A DNA stretch of 64,000 nt from JBHJHP01 sp042219825 (GTDB lineage: Bacteria; Bacteroidota; Bacteroidia; Bacteroidales; UBA5342). Position 1 is the first letter of the stretch. Each line of letters opens with the position of its first letter. The DNA lies in contig NZ_JBHJHQ010000004.1 in NCBI RefSeq assembly GCF_042219825.1, forward strand, positions 62,001 to 126,000, in the 5' to 3' direction. Of the stretch, positions 18,606 through 27,644 are shown in pieces. Both the position numbers and the translations under genes were made by a program. The notes under the pieces are model-generated. The model worked only from the letters and a program-made list of their open reading frames with translations, did not search any database and was not told where the DNA came from.

Positions 18606-18797
18606 TCAGGTTTCCTGTTTTTCTTCCGCACATTCTGTAGCGTCTGTTATCTGGCACTTATCACAGTTTCCGTTGTCATCCATAGAACATGACCGGATAT
18701 TGATTTCGGCATCCTTTTTGAAAAACAGTTTGATGCTGAAGATCAACAATAAAACAGCCATGACCACAACTGATAATATAATTGTTTTAAGTATCAT
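18606..18797 (-). CDS. Cys-rich single-helix membrane mini-protein
   Basis: 63 residues: one membrane helix (IILSVVVMAVLLLIFSIKLF), then a short tail with C-S-M-D-D, CDKC and a further Cys (ATECAEEKQET). The four cysteines suggest metal binding. It sits between the HMA-AraC regulator and the SHOCT protein on the same strand. Similar short proteins occur beside metal efflux genes in Bacteroidota, but I cannot name a family. Short length keeps confidence moderate. Confidence 0.65.
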   Translation of the reverse strand: MILKTIILSVVVMAVLLLIFSIKLFFKKDAEINIRSCSMDDNGNCDKCQITDATECAEEKQET

Positions 18798-18916
18798 TTT
18801 AGTTTGTTTTAATATTCAATATCTTCATTATCAATAACATTACAGATGTCGAAATGCTTATTTATTTCACCTTATTTAGTGTAAAAAAGTTTAAATGCAG
18901 GTATTACATTACCTGT

Positions 18917-19477
18917 TCATATATTATCAATGGACTGGCGTTTTTGGTCACCAAGATTTTTAAAATACGAAGGTGTAAACCCTGTGACTTTTTTAAACTG
19001 ACCCGAAAGATGAGCCACGCTGCTGTATCCCAGTTCAAAAGCAATTTCACTCAGTGTTTTTTCATCGTAAACCAATAACTCTTTTACTCTTTCAATTTTC
19101 AGACTAATCAGATGTTTCTCAATGGTTGTACCTTCTACAGAAGAGAAAAGCGAACTCAAATAATTATAATCCAGGTTAAGCTTATCCGTTAAGTAGTCAG
19201 AAAAATTTTGTGTTTTGTCTCCCTGTCCATCGTATACATATTCTATTGTCAGTTTTTTAATTTGTTCTATCAAACGGCTTCGTGCATCGCTGATCAGTTC
19301 AAAACCAGTATCGTTCAATGCTTTTTCAATTTTTTGCATCTCAGCATCGGATATTTCAGAATCAACAGATACCTTGCCCATATCTACCTTTGCATTGCTG
19401 TACCCGGCATCTGAAAAGATACCGGAAACAGCCATGATGCATCGGTTACAAACCATATTTTTAATGTAGATCTTCAT
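18917..19477 (-). CDS. HMA-AraC fusion transcriptional regulator
   Basis: 186 residues. Residues 1-70 are a degenerate heavy-metal-associated fold beginning MKIYIKNMVCNRCIMAVSGI with CNRC as the metal site. Residues 85-180 form an AraC helix-turn-helix pair: LKIERVKELLVYDEKTLSEI, then AFELGYSSVAHLSGQFKKVT and GFTPSYFKNL. The likely role is a cytoplasmic Cu(I)-sensing activator of the efflux genes. It starts 9 bases after cusB ends, so it is the last gene of the cus operon and would be autoregulated. Confidence 0.88.
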   Translation of the reverse strand: MKIYIKNMVCNRCIMAVSGIFSDAGYSNAKVDMGKVSVDSEISDAEMQKIEKALNDTGFELISDARSRLIEQIKKLTIEYVYDGQGDKTQNFSDYLTDKLNLDYNYLSSLFSSVEGTTIEKHLISLKIERVKELLVYDEKTLSEIAFELGYSSVAHLSGQFKKVTGFTPSYFKNLGDQKRQSIDNI

Positions 19478-19485
19478 GGTATTTT

Positions 19486-21312
19486 TTATTTTAAAACTTC
19501 TTCAGTAGCTCCGCAGGTCAGCATATCTTCACCAAAATACGGATTACGGATATCTTCCGTATTGCTGAACCAAAAGGCGCCTTTATCATTATTAGCCATT
19601 GGACAAAACTGATAATATGTTGTAACATCCTTTAAACCAAATGTTTTAACAGTTTTATAGAATGTTTCATTAAAGCCAACAAATGCAGTCCGTTGTTTTT
19701 CAATGTCATTGGATTTTATCATATCCGATAGTTTCTCTTTCAACACATTTAACTGCTTCATCCACACCATATGACTTTCCCCTTTCAGCAGTTCCATGTT
19801 TACCTTACTCATTGCATTCTGAACATCAGATGCATCTTTACTGACTGCTGCCGGATCTGACGCCACAAAGGCATCTTTCATTTTCAGGTATGCCTGGTAA
19901 ACGTCGGTAAGCTGTGATTTAAAATCCGGGTTAATATTATCAGGTTGGATTTTATTATTATTACTGGAGAGAGTTTCACTTTTTTTCTTACTTCCTCCCA
20001 TGTCCATCCCGGGCATACTTCCTGCTCCCGAATCGCCGCCATCAGGGTTCATCATGCTTGTTGCACCCTGAAGCTGAGCTGCTGCATCAATTTTGAATAC
20101 ACCATTCACTGCAATTTCCTCACCTTCGGTCAGACCACCTGCTACCACATAAAAGTTTCCGGCCTCCGGCCCCAGATCAATCTGCCGGTAAATAAACGTC
20201 GGGTTTTCCCTGTCAGGAACTTTGACGTAAACAACGGACCGTTTGCCTGTCCATAATACGGCTGTTTTAGGTATCAGCAGATCGTTGCTACTGGCAGCTA
20301 TTTCTGATTCAACAGTGCCGTTAACAAACATTTCCGGCTTCAAGACATTATTTTTATTATCCACATTGACCCTGACTTTTGCCACGCGGGTCGAACTACT
20401 GATAAACGGATCAATATAATTTACTTTCCCTGTGTAGGTTTTACCCGGAATGGCCTGCACCGTAAAACTCACTTCATCACCGTCTTTTATCCAGGGCAGA
20501 TCACTTTCATAAGCATCAAAAACAACCCAGAGATGAGAGAGATCTGCAATGCGGAAAAGTGGACTTCCTTCTTTTATATAATCACCCAGTGCCACATGAC
20601 GCATCATTACCGTGCCGGAAATAGGAGAGAGGACATTAAAATAGACCTGAGGCTCACCCTTTTCCTCAATGGCTTTAATCTGCTCGTTGCTAAGATCCCA
20701 AAGTTTTAATTTCGATTTGGCAGCATTATAAATGGCCGGTCGGGTATCTTTAAATGTAATTGCCTCCAGAAGTTCGCGCTGAGCCGCAATCAGTTCCGGT
20801 GAATAGATTGATGCCAGTTTTTCACCTTTTTTTACGTTCTGCCCGGTAAAGTTGATAAATAGCTTTTCGATGCGCCCGCCATAGCGTGCTGTCAGCTCTG
20901 CAATATTGCGTTCGTCAACCTGTACTTTCCCCTGGAGATAAATGGTCTTTTGTGGTGTGCCTTTTGTGACAGTCATGGTTTGAACATCGGCCAGTTTTGC
21001 CGCAGATTCGGTCATACTGATTTCATTTGGATTAATAGTCTCATCTGCCTGCAAAGAACTTAAGGGAATCAGATCCATACCACAAATAGGACATTTCCCG
21101 GGTTTGTCACTCCGCACCTGTGGGTGCATGGAACAGGTCCATATGGTTGTTTCTTCCGCATGGGAATGTCCCTCATGTAATTCGGTAAAATTTTGTGTTG
21201 TTGCCTGATGATGATGATTGTGAAAAAATAACCATCCCAGTATCAGTCCGACAATTAGTGTTCCCAACACCAGTTTATAATTCTCTTTAATATTTTTTAT
21301 TATCTGTTTCAT
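19486..21312 (-). CDS. cusB: CusB-like periplasmic adaptor with metal-binding head and DUF3347 tail
   Basis: 608 residues. An N-terminal membrane anchor (about 14-30) is followed by a His-rich linker and a heavy-metal-binding domain, TIWTCSMHPQVRSDKPG with CPICGMDL. The adaptor core (about 95-430) has barrel-sandwich hybrid and beta-barrel parts (GRIEKLFINFTGQNVKKGEK; VLSPISGTVMMRHVALGDYI). A Met/Gly-rich linker (PGMDMGG) leads to a C-terminal DUF3347-like domain (about 460-600). It links CusA to the outer-membrane channel and hands over Cu(I)/Ag(I). Gap to cusC is 3 bases. Confidence 0.92.
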   Translation of the reverse strand: MKQIIKNIKENYKLVLGTLIVGLILGWLFFHNHHHQATTQNFTELHEGHSHAEETTIWTCSMHPQVRSDKPGKCPICGMDLIPLSSLQADETINPNEISMTESAAKLADVQTMTVTKGTPQKTIYLQGKVQVDERNIAELTARYGGRIEKLFINFTGQNVKKGEKLASIYSPELIAAQRELLEAITFKDTRPAIYNAAKSKLKLWDLSNEQIKAIEEKGEPQVYFNVLSPISGTVMMRHVALGDYIKEGSPLFRIADLSHLWVVFDAYESDLPWIKDGDEVSFTVQAIPGKTYTGKVNYIDPFISSSTRVAKVRVNVDNKNNVLKPEMFVNGTVESEIAASSNDLLIPKTAVLWTGKRSVVYVKVPDRENPTFIYRQIDLGPEAGNFYVVAGGLTEGEEIAVNGVFKIDAAAQLQGATSMMNPDGGDSGAGSMPGMDMGGSKKKSETLSSNNNKIQPDNINPDFKSQLTDVYQAYLKMKDAFVASDPAAVSKDASDVQNAMSKVNMELLKGESHMVWMKQLNVLKEKLSDMIKSNDIEKQRTAFVGFNETFYKTVKTFGLKDVTTYYQFCPMANNDKGAFWFSNTEDIRNPYFGEDMLTCGATEEVLK

Positions 21313-21315
21313 GAT

Positions 21316-22548
21316 TTAATTGCCCATTAAATAGTTGAAAAATGATATGGAGGCCTGTTTGTCTGTTTTGGCCTTTTCCAGTTCAAGATTATATGTCAGA
21401 ACCTTGCGTTCCATGCGAAGAATCTCTTCAAAGTTCCGGTTGCCGGTAGCGTAATCCGTTTCCAGCAGGGATAACGATTTTCTTGCCAGATCCAATTGTG
21501 TATTGTAAAGCTGTATCCTTCGCGATGCATCCTGGTAGTCCTTCCAGCCGTTTTCAAAAAGTACGGAAAGCTGATTCTCCTTTTTGATCTTCTCATTCTG
21601 TTTGGCTGATTCAAGATAGTTGGCCTCTTTTATCATCGCCTTGTATTTATTCCGGTAAAGCGGAATTGTAACACCAATGGTAGGAAACATGAAAGCATCG
21701 GTTCCTGCAAGATTATTTTCCCCTTTACCGATGATGGTATAATCCAGTCCGACCTTAAATGAAGGTTTACCCATATCAGAAGCAATATTTTTACGGTAAT
21801 CCAGTGCATTCTGTTCGTAACTTATCACAGATAGCTGATGATTGCGGGACAAGACAGAATCCAGCGCTGCTTCCCGGTTCAACTTAAAATCGTTGGTCCA
21901 GATTGAATCCGGCAAATCTATAAGAAACGTGCCATCATCATTCAACAGTTTGTAGAAAGTGGTTTCCAACACCTTCTGTTTGTCATTCAGCAAGGCCAGT
22001 TGATTTTCCAGATCATTAATTTCAATGGTGATCCGGTATTCATCAAGTGAGGACACGAGTCCTGCTTCCACTTTTACTGTGGCCAGTTTACGAAACGTTT
22101 CCAGAATACCGATATTCTCTTTTGTGATATCGATCGCTTTCCGGTTCAGATAGAGATTGTAATAGGTATTGCGTACATCGTTGAATAATCCGGATTTGGC
22201 TTCTTTAAAACCTTCATACTTTGATTTCGCATTTTGAAGGGCTGCATTTTCTTTATTGGCCAGTGATCCAAACCAGGGAAACATCTGGGATGCAGAAAGT
22301 TTGAGCCGTTGGGGTCCCAAACGCGTTTCAACCGGTTGAATAAAGTAACCGAATGCCACCTGAGGATCGGGTAATGCTTTTACCTGGGGCGCCACTTCAA
22401 GTGCAGCCATGTAAGCGTTGAACTTCATCTTTAGTTCCGGATTATTTTCCGCGGCTTTCTGCAGGTAGTTGTTCAATGCTTCCTGCGCCCATATTCCTGA
22501 AGAAAGCATCAGGAAAAGGATTCCTAAAATGATCTTATGCTTCTTCAT
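21316..22548 (-). CDS. cusC: TolC-family outer membrane efflux channel (CusC role)
   Basis: 410 residues with a signal peptide (ILGILFLMLSSGIWAQ) and the two long coiled-coil hairpins typical of outer-membrane efflux proteins. Examples are NNPELKMKFNAYMAALEVAP near the start and DYATGNRNFEEILRMERKV near the end. It forms the outer-membrane exit duct of the Cus pump. It starts inside the last 14 bases of cusA and ends 3 bases before cusB, so the three pump genes are co-transcribed. Confidence 0.9.
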   Translation of the reverse strand: MKKHKIILGILFLMLSSGIWAQEALNNYLQKAAENNPELKMKFNAYMAALEVAPQVKALPDPQVAFGYFIQPVETRLGPQRLKLSASQMFPWFGSLANKENAALQNAKSKYEGFKEAKSGLFNDVRNTYYNLYLNRKAIDITKENIGILETFRKLATVKVEAGLVSSLDEYRITIEINDLENQLALLNDKQKVLETTFYKLLNDDGTFLIDLPDSIWTNDFKLNREAALDSVLSRNHQLSVISYEQNALDYRKNIASDMGKPSFKVGLDYTIIGKGENNLAGTDAFMFPTIGVTIPLYRNKYKAMIKEANYLESAKQNEKIKKENQLSVLFENGWKDYQDASRRIQLYNTQLDLARKSLSLLETDYATGNRNFEEILRMERKVLTYNLELEKAKTDKQASISFFNYLMGN

Positions 22549-25500
22549 TATCTTTTATTTTAAGTGTTTTCATTTCTTTCTTTACCTTTTTTTCCTGCCA
22601 CATGCTGTAAAAAACAGGCACCACGAACATGGTCATAACCTGAATGATCATACCTCCGAAAAGCGGGATAGCCATCGGAACCATGATATCAGATCCTTTA
22701 CCGGTTGAAGTCAGTACCGGAATCAAAGCAATAATGGTGGTTGCTGCCGTCATCATTGCAGGGCGTACGCGTTTGGATCCGGCTTCCAGAACGGATTTTC
22801 TGACCTGCTGTACGCTGGAAGGGCTGTTTTTTTCAAAGACCTGCTTCAGGTAGGTGCCAACGATAACACCATCATCTGTTGCCACACCGAACAGGGCAAT
22901 GAAACCTACCCAAACAGCCACACTCAGATTTATGGTTCCCATCTGGAACAGTTCATGGATATTGGTTCCTGCAATACTGAAATTCATGAACCAGGGCTGA
23001 CCGTAAAGCCAGATCATCATAAAACCGCCTGAAAATGCGACAAGAATTCCTGAGAATGTCATTAATGAAACAGTAACAGAACGAAACTGGAAGAACAGGA
23101 TCAGGAAAATGATGACCAGGGAAACAGGGACAACAATCATCAGACGTTTCGTTGCCCTGATCTGGTTTTCGTAATTACCCGTAAACACATAATTGACTCC
23201 GGCAGGTATCTTCAATGAACCTTTTGCAATCTGGTTGTTGAGATATTTTTGTGCATTTTCCACCACATCCACTTCGGCATATCCGGGTTTTTTATCAAAA
23301 ATGACATAGCCGACCAAAAATGTATTTTCACTTTTTATCATTTGTGGGCCACGCACATATTTTATAGTTACCAGCTGACCCAAAGGAATCTGGGCGCCCG
23401 TCGGTGTGGGGATTAATATTTTTTTCAGATCTTCAGGATTGTCCCTGAATTCACGGGCATAGCGCATTCGTATGGCATAGCGCTCACGGCCTTCAACGGT
23501 TGAGGAGAGTTTCATTCCTCCAACGGCTCCGCTCAAAACGTTCTGAAGCTGTTGTATGCTCAGTCCGTAACGGGCAACGGCGTCCCGGTTAATCTCCATT
23601 TCCAGGTAAGGCTTTCCAACCACACGATCTGCAAATACTGACATGGGTTCAACCCCATCTACTTCTTTTAACGCGTGTTCCAGTTCCAAACCTGTTTTCT
23701 CAATGGTTTCCAGATTGGGACCAAAAACCTTAATCCCCATTGGCGCCCGCATGCCTGTTTGTAACATAACCAGTCGTGTTTGAATGGGCTGTAGCTTTGG
23801 TGCAGATGTCAATCCCGGAATGGTGGCCTTTTTGATGATCTCGTTCCAGATATCGTCAGGTGTTTTAATGTTATCTCTCCACTGCCGGAAATATTCGCCG
23901 TGCTTATCTTCAATTAACTGAGACTGATCAATAGTACGATATCCGTCCCTGTCCGGTTTGTAGGTTGAACCATCCTTTAACAGAAAGGCGTCATCCTTAT
24001 CCGTTTTGAACCGCATCCGGTGTCCGTTTTCGTTCAGGATGTATTCCGGTTTGTAATTGATAACATTTTCGTACATGGATGTCGGTGCCGGATCGAGTGC
24101 TGAATTGACACGGCCCCATTTCCCGACAACATTCTCAACTTCCGGTATTGCGTTGATCCGTTTATCCAGCAGGGCAATAACATCCAGATTTTCTTCTATG
24201 CCCGAGTGGGGCATAGTGGTTGGCATCAGCAGGAAGGAACCTTCGTCCAGTGTTGGCATGAATTCCTTTCCTACACCGGGAAATGTTTTTTCTGCAGCCT
24301 GCCACACTGAAGTATCTTTGATGGCATTCGGCATAAATCCGAATACTTTTCCAAGTCCCTGCCAGACTACTATCCCGAACAGTACCACGATGACCGGAAC
24401 AGAAAGAAACTGCCATTTATGACTCAGGCACCATTTCAGGATCACAGGATAAAAATGTACGATGGACATAAGGGTCCCAAGGATCATTCCAACCAGTACA
24501 ATTGCAAACACATAGTTGACAAAAAAGCTGGTCTGAGCACCCAAGGGCATCCAGATCTGTGTAAGGTAAAAGATGACTACAAACAGGGTCAGAACCACAT
24601 TGATGAGATTCACATACTTCCGTTTATTTTCGGGCCAACGGTTTTCATACAGGTTGTTGATGCCAACGGCCAGAAGAACCAAAGCAACCAGGTTCCCGGT
24701 GAAAACAGCAAGCAGCAGACCGGCTACGGCCAGTATGATATTAAAGATAAATCTTATCTTCTTTTTATCGAAGCGAATGGAGAAGATCAGATTCGCCAGC
24801 ATCGGGATAAAAACAACGCCGATAAACAGCGCCGATAACATGGCAAATGTTTTGGTAAAAGCCAGTGGACGGAATAGTTTTCCTTCGGCAGCCTGCATGG
24901 CAAAAACAGGTAAAAAGCTGACCACAGTTGTGGCAAGTGCTGTGATTACGGCTCCGGCAACTTCCACGGTAGCGTCGTAAACCACAGTAAACAGCTTTCG
25001 TCCTTTAGCACCCTTATTCTCCGGCATGTCCAGATGCCGGATGATATTTTCAGTGAACACCACGCCAACATCCACCATAACACCAATGGCAATAGCAATA
25101 CCTGACAACGCCACAATATTGGCATCTACACCAAACCGTCGCATAACGACGAAGGTCATCAGAACACCAATGGGCAGGAGGCTGGAGATCAGAAACGATG
25201 CGCGAAGGTTTAACACCAGGACAATAACAACCAGGATGCTGATCAGAATTTCCAGTGAGAGTGCTTCCTCCAAGGTTCCCAACGTTTCTTTAATCAGACC
25301 GGTACGGTCGTAAAAAGGAACAATGGTTACTTTTGAAACGGTCCCGTCTGCAAGCGTTTTGGATGGTAAGCCCGGTGCTATTTCTGCAATTTTGGCTTTC
25401 AGGTTTTCAATGGTTTTCATAGGATTGGCGCCATACCTTGCAACCACAACACCGCCAACAGCTTCGGCTCCACCCTTGTCAAGTCCCCCGCGACGGGTTG

Positions 25501-26359
25501 CAGGTCCGTAATTGACTTTGGCAACATCTTTTAAACGAACAGGGACGTTATCCCTTGTGGTGACCACGCTCTCTTCAAGATCCTTGATGTTTTTTATATA
25601 ACCCAATACCCTCACCAGATATTCTACCCGGTTATATTCTATGGTTCTTGCACCGATATCGAGGTTGCTGTTTTTTACTGCAGCCATAATCTGGGCCACA
25701 TTAACGCCATAAGCTTTCATGGCATTCGGGTCAATATCCACCTGGTATTCTTTTACAAAGCCTCCTATGGATGCCACTTCGGAAACTCCTTTGGCTGAAG
25801 TAAGTCCGTAGCGCACATAAAAGTCCTGGATGGTCCGGAGTTCCTGTGGATCCCATCCTCCAGCAGGATTTCCATCTTTATCCCGGCCTTCGAGCGTGTA
25901 CCAGAAAACCTGGCCCAATGCAGTGGCATCCGGTCCCAGTGCCGGCGATACATCCTGAGGAAGTGTGCCTGCCGGTAAGGAGTTCAGTTTTTCCAGAATA
26001 CGTGTGCGACTCCAGTAAAAATCCACGTCATCATCAAAAATGATGTATATACTGGACAATCCGAAAATGGAATTACTTCGAATGGTTTTGACTCCCGGAA
26101 TACCAAGTAAAGCCGTTGTCAGCGGATAGGAGATCTGATCTTCTATATCCTGTGGTGACCGGCCCGGCCATTCGGTATATACTATTTGCTGGTTCTCGCC
26201 AATATCAGGGATGGCATCTACAGGAACCGGATCGGAGGGAAGAATACCTGTTTCCCAGCCGAAGGGAGAATTAATGATTCCCCAACTGATGAAAACAACC
26301 AGTATTAAAAATGTAACCAGTTTGTTTTCGAGAAAAAAACGGATGATTTTATTAAGCAT
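22535..26359 (-). CDS. cusA: CusA-type heavy-metal RND efflux pump
   Basis: 1274 residues, with the 12-helix RND fold and two large periplasmic loops. The start is MLNKIIRFFLENKLVTFLIL. Family signs are DIGENQQIVYTEWPGRSPQD, GVMVDVGVVFTENIIRHLD and GVATDDGVIVGTYLKQVFE; the Asp residues in the membrane match the proton-relay positions of HME-RND pumps. It moves Cu(I)/Ag(I) from the periplasm through CusC using the proton gradient. It is about 230 residues longer than E. coli CusA: extra helices around 555-690 and an insertion (about 800-850), a common Bacteroidota form. Confidence 0.95.
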   Translation of the reverse strand: MLNKIIRFFLENKLVTFLILVVFISWGIINSPFGWETGILPSDPVPVDAIPDIGENQQIVYTEWPGRSPQDIEDQISYPLTTALLGIPGVKTIRSNSIFGLSSIYIIFDDDVDFYWSRTRILEKLNSLPAGTLPQDVSPALGPDATALGQVFWYTLEGRDKDGNPAGGWDPQELRTIQDFYVRYGLTSAKGVSEVASIGGFVKEYQVDIDPNAMKAYGVNVAQIMAAVKNSNLDIGARTIEYNRVEYLVRVLGYIKNIKDLEESVVTTRDNVPVRLKDVAKVNYGPATRRGGLDKGGAEAVGGVVVARYGANPMKTIENLKAKIAEIAPGLPSKTLADGTVSKVTIVPFYDRTGLIKETLGTLEEALSLEILISILVVIVLVLNLRASFLISSLLPIGVLMTFVVMRRFGVDANIVALSGIAIAIGVMVDVGVVFTENIIRHLDMPENKGAKGRKLFTVVYDATVEVAGAVITALATTVVSFLPVFAMQAAEGKLFRPLAFTKTFAMLSALFIGVVFIPMLANLIFSIRFDKKKIRFIFNIILAVAGLLLAVFTGNLVALVLLAVGINNLYENRWPENKRKYVNLINVVLTLFVVIFYLTQIWMPLGAQTSFFVNYVFAIVLVGMILGTLMSIVHFYPVILKWCLSHKWQFLSVPVIVVLFGIVVWQGLGKVFGFMPNAIKDTSVWQAAEKTFPGVGKEFMPTLDEGSFLLMPTTMPHSGIEENLDVIALLDKRINAIPEVENVVGKWGRVNSALDPAPTSMYENVINYKPEYILNENGHRMRFKTDKDDAFLLKDGSTYKPDRDGYRTIDQSQLIEDKHGEYFRQWRDNIKTPDDIWNEIIKKATIPGLTSAPKLQPIQTRLVMLQTGMRAPMGIKVFGPNLETIEKTGLELEHALKEVDGVEPMSVFADRVVGKPYLEMEINRDAVARYGLSIQQLQNVLSGAVGGMKLSSTVEGRERYAIRMRYAREFRDNPEDLKKILIPTPTGAQIPLGQLVTIKYVRGPQMIKSENTFLVGYVIFDKKPGYAEVDVVENAQKYLNNQIAKGSLKIPAGVNYVFTGNYENQIRATKRLMIVVPVSLVIIFLILFFQFRSVTVSLMTFSGILVAFSGGFMMIWLYGQPWFMNFSIAGTNIHELFQMGTINLSVAVWVGFIALFGVATDDGVIVGTYLKQVFEKNSPSSVQQVRKSVLEAGSKRVRPAMMTAATTIIALIPVLTSTGKGSDIMVPMAIPLFGGMIIQVMTMFVVPVFYSMWQEKKVKKEMKTLKIKDNEEA

Positions 26360-26418
26360 AATTTACCAGTTATTGTTCTTGGATCAGTTTATAAAACACT
26401 GAAAAACAATTTGGTAAA

Positions 26419-26793
26419 TCAAATTAGGAAAGTTTGTATTTTGGAAAGCCTGGATATTGTTGTTACCGGTGGTGGTCCGGTGCTAAGTTCTGTAAAATGT
26501 TGATTTTCAACGCCTGTTGTAGCTTCAGTTATATCGATAACAGCGTTCAGATAAAGTTGAATAACTGTTACAGGAAGTGAAGCTAATACATCTGCACCCA
26601 TAAAGGTATCGGTAACCTTATATGATGCAACTTCATCCTTGCATGAGTTACATCCTGTATCACAACATTTATCTGCATGATGGTTTACTGAAACATCAAC
26701 CAAATGGTTGTGGCAATAGTGTTTTGATATGGTAACGCCAGTTGTGGCTACCATAAGAATTAAACTTACTGTTATGTTCAGTATTAATCGCAT
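26419..26793 (-). CDS. HYC_CC_PP family small secreted protein
   Basis: 124 residues: a signal peptide (MRLILNITVSLILMVATTGV), then the three marks that name this family: HYC (TISKHYCHNH), CC (HADKCCDTGCNSCKDE) and PP (LSTGPPPVTT). Found in Bacteroidota, often beside copper/silver efflux genes; its function is not known to me. The His/Cys cluster suggests metal binding. It is 59 bases upstream of cusA on the same strand and is probably the first gene of the cus operon. Confidence 0.85.
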   Translation of the reverse strand: MRLILNITVSLILMVATTGVTISKHYCHNHLVDVSVNHHADKCCDTGCNSCKDEVASYKVTDTFMGADVLASLPVTVIQLYLNAVIDITEATTGVENQHFTELSTGPPPVTTISRLSKIQTFLI

Positions 26794-26810
26794 ACACTTA
26801 AAACGTGATA

Positions 26811-26818
26811 CAAAGGTA
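26811..26818 (-). promoter_or_regulatory. -7 element ahead of the cus operon
   Basis: TACCTTTG on the minus strand matches the Bacteroidota -7 consensus and lies 17 bases before the ATG at 26793. No -33 TTG is found at the right distance, which would fit a promoter that needs an activator such as the HMA-AraC protein (inference). Confidence 0.45.
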
Positions 26819-26869
26819 AATGTTTATTCATTATCAGATACTTAAATAATCTAAAAAATGCTACAAAAA

Positions 26870-27640
26870 TTATAGGATTGGAATTTTAAGGTCTTTAAGT
26901 TTTTCAATGCCAGCCCGATAACCCAGGTTGAAAAGTTTGTCCGGTTCCTTGATCTGTAATATGTCGTACTGGTTCAGTTCGCTCGGTTCAATGATTACGT
27001 CACAGGCTTTTTTACTTTCCCGCGTGTTCGATTCCACGCTTAAATGAAATGTCCGGACGGCAACCTGGAACAGGTTTTCTATTTTTTGTTTATTAATATG
27101 AGGTTCAAGGTTGACCGCAATAATTCTTTTGCAATCGTCTTTTATGGGTTCTACCGGGAGATTGTCATATAAGCCGCCATCCACATACATCGTACCATTC
27201 ATTTTCACCGGTTCAAAAATTATCGGGATACTGGATGATGCCATCACCAGTTTATAAATGGAACCGGAATTGAAATACTCAACTTTACCATCAGTTATGT
27301 TCGATACGGCTATCCAGAAATCGATCGGAAGATCCTCAATGTTTTCCTGACTGATCTCTTTTTGTAACAATTCAGCCAGCCCGGTCAGCTTAAACAGCCC
27401 TGTTTTAGGAACTACAATTTTTGAGTATTTCAGGAATCCCCATTTTTTTATAAGTTCATACACATGTTCCGGATCAAGACCGGCAGCTAAAAAGGACCCG
27501 GCTATTGAGCCCGCACTGACCCCGGAAATAACATCCGGTTTCAAACCGAGTTCATACATGGCTTTTGCAACACCCAGATGGGCGATCCCTCTGGCACCAC
27601 CGCCTCCCAATACCAGGCCGACTTTGTATTTTTCGAACAT
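26870..27640 (-). CDS. Patatin-like phospholipase
   Basis: 256 residues. Patatin motifs are present in order: the oxyanion loop GLVLGGGGARGIAHLGV, the nucleophile elbow GVSAGSIAGS (Ser in GxSxG), and the catalytic Asp in YVDGGLYDNLPV. It is a Ser-Asp dyad lipid acyl hydrolase. There is no signal peptide, so it is probably cytoplasmic. It starts 4 bases after the TonB receptor ends, in the same operon as the PQQ dehydrogenase; the functional link is unclear. Confidence 0.92.
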   Translation of the reverse strand: MFEKYKVGLVLGGGGARGIAHLGVAKAMYELGLKPDVISGVSAGSIAGSFLAAGLDPEHVYELIKKWGFLKYSKIVVPKTGLFKLTGLAELLQKEISQENIEDLPIDFWIAVSNITDGKVEYFNSGSIYKLVMASSSIPIIFEPVKMNGTMYVDGGLYDNLPVEPIKDDCKRIIAVNLEPHINKQKIENLFQVAVRTFHLSVESNTRESKKACDVIIEPSELNQYDILQIKEPDKLFNLGYRAGIEKLKDLKIPIL

Positions 27641-27644
27641 AAAT

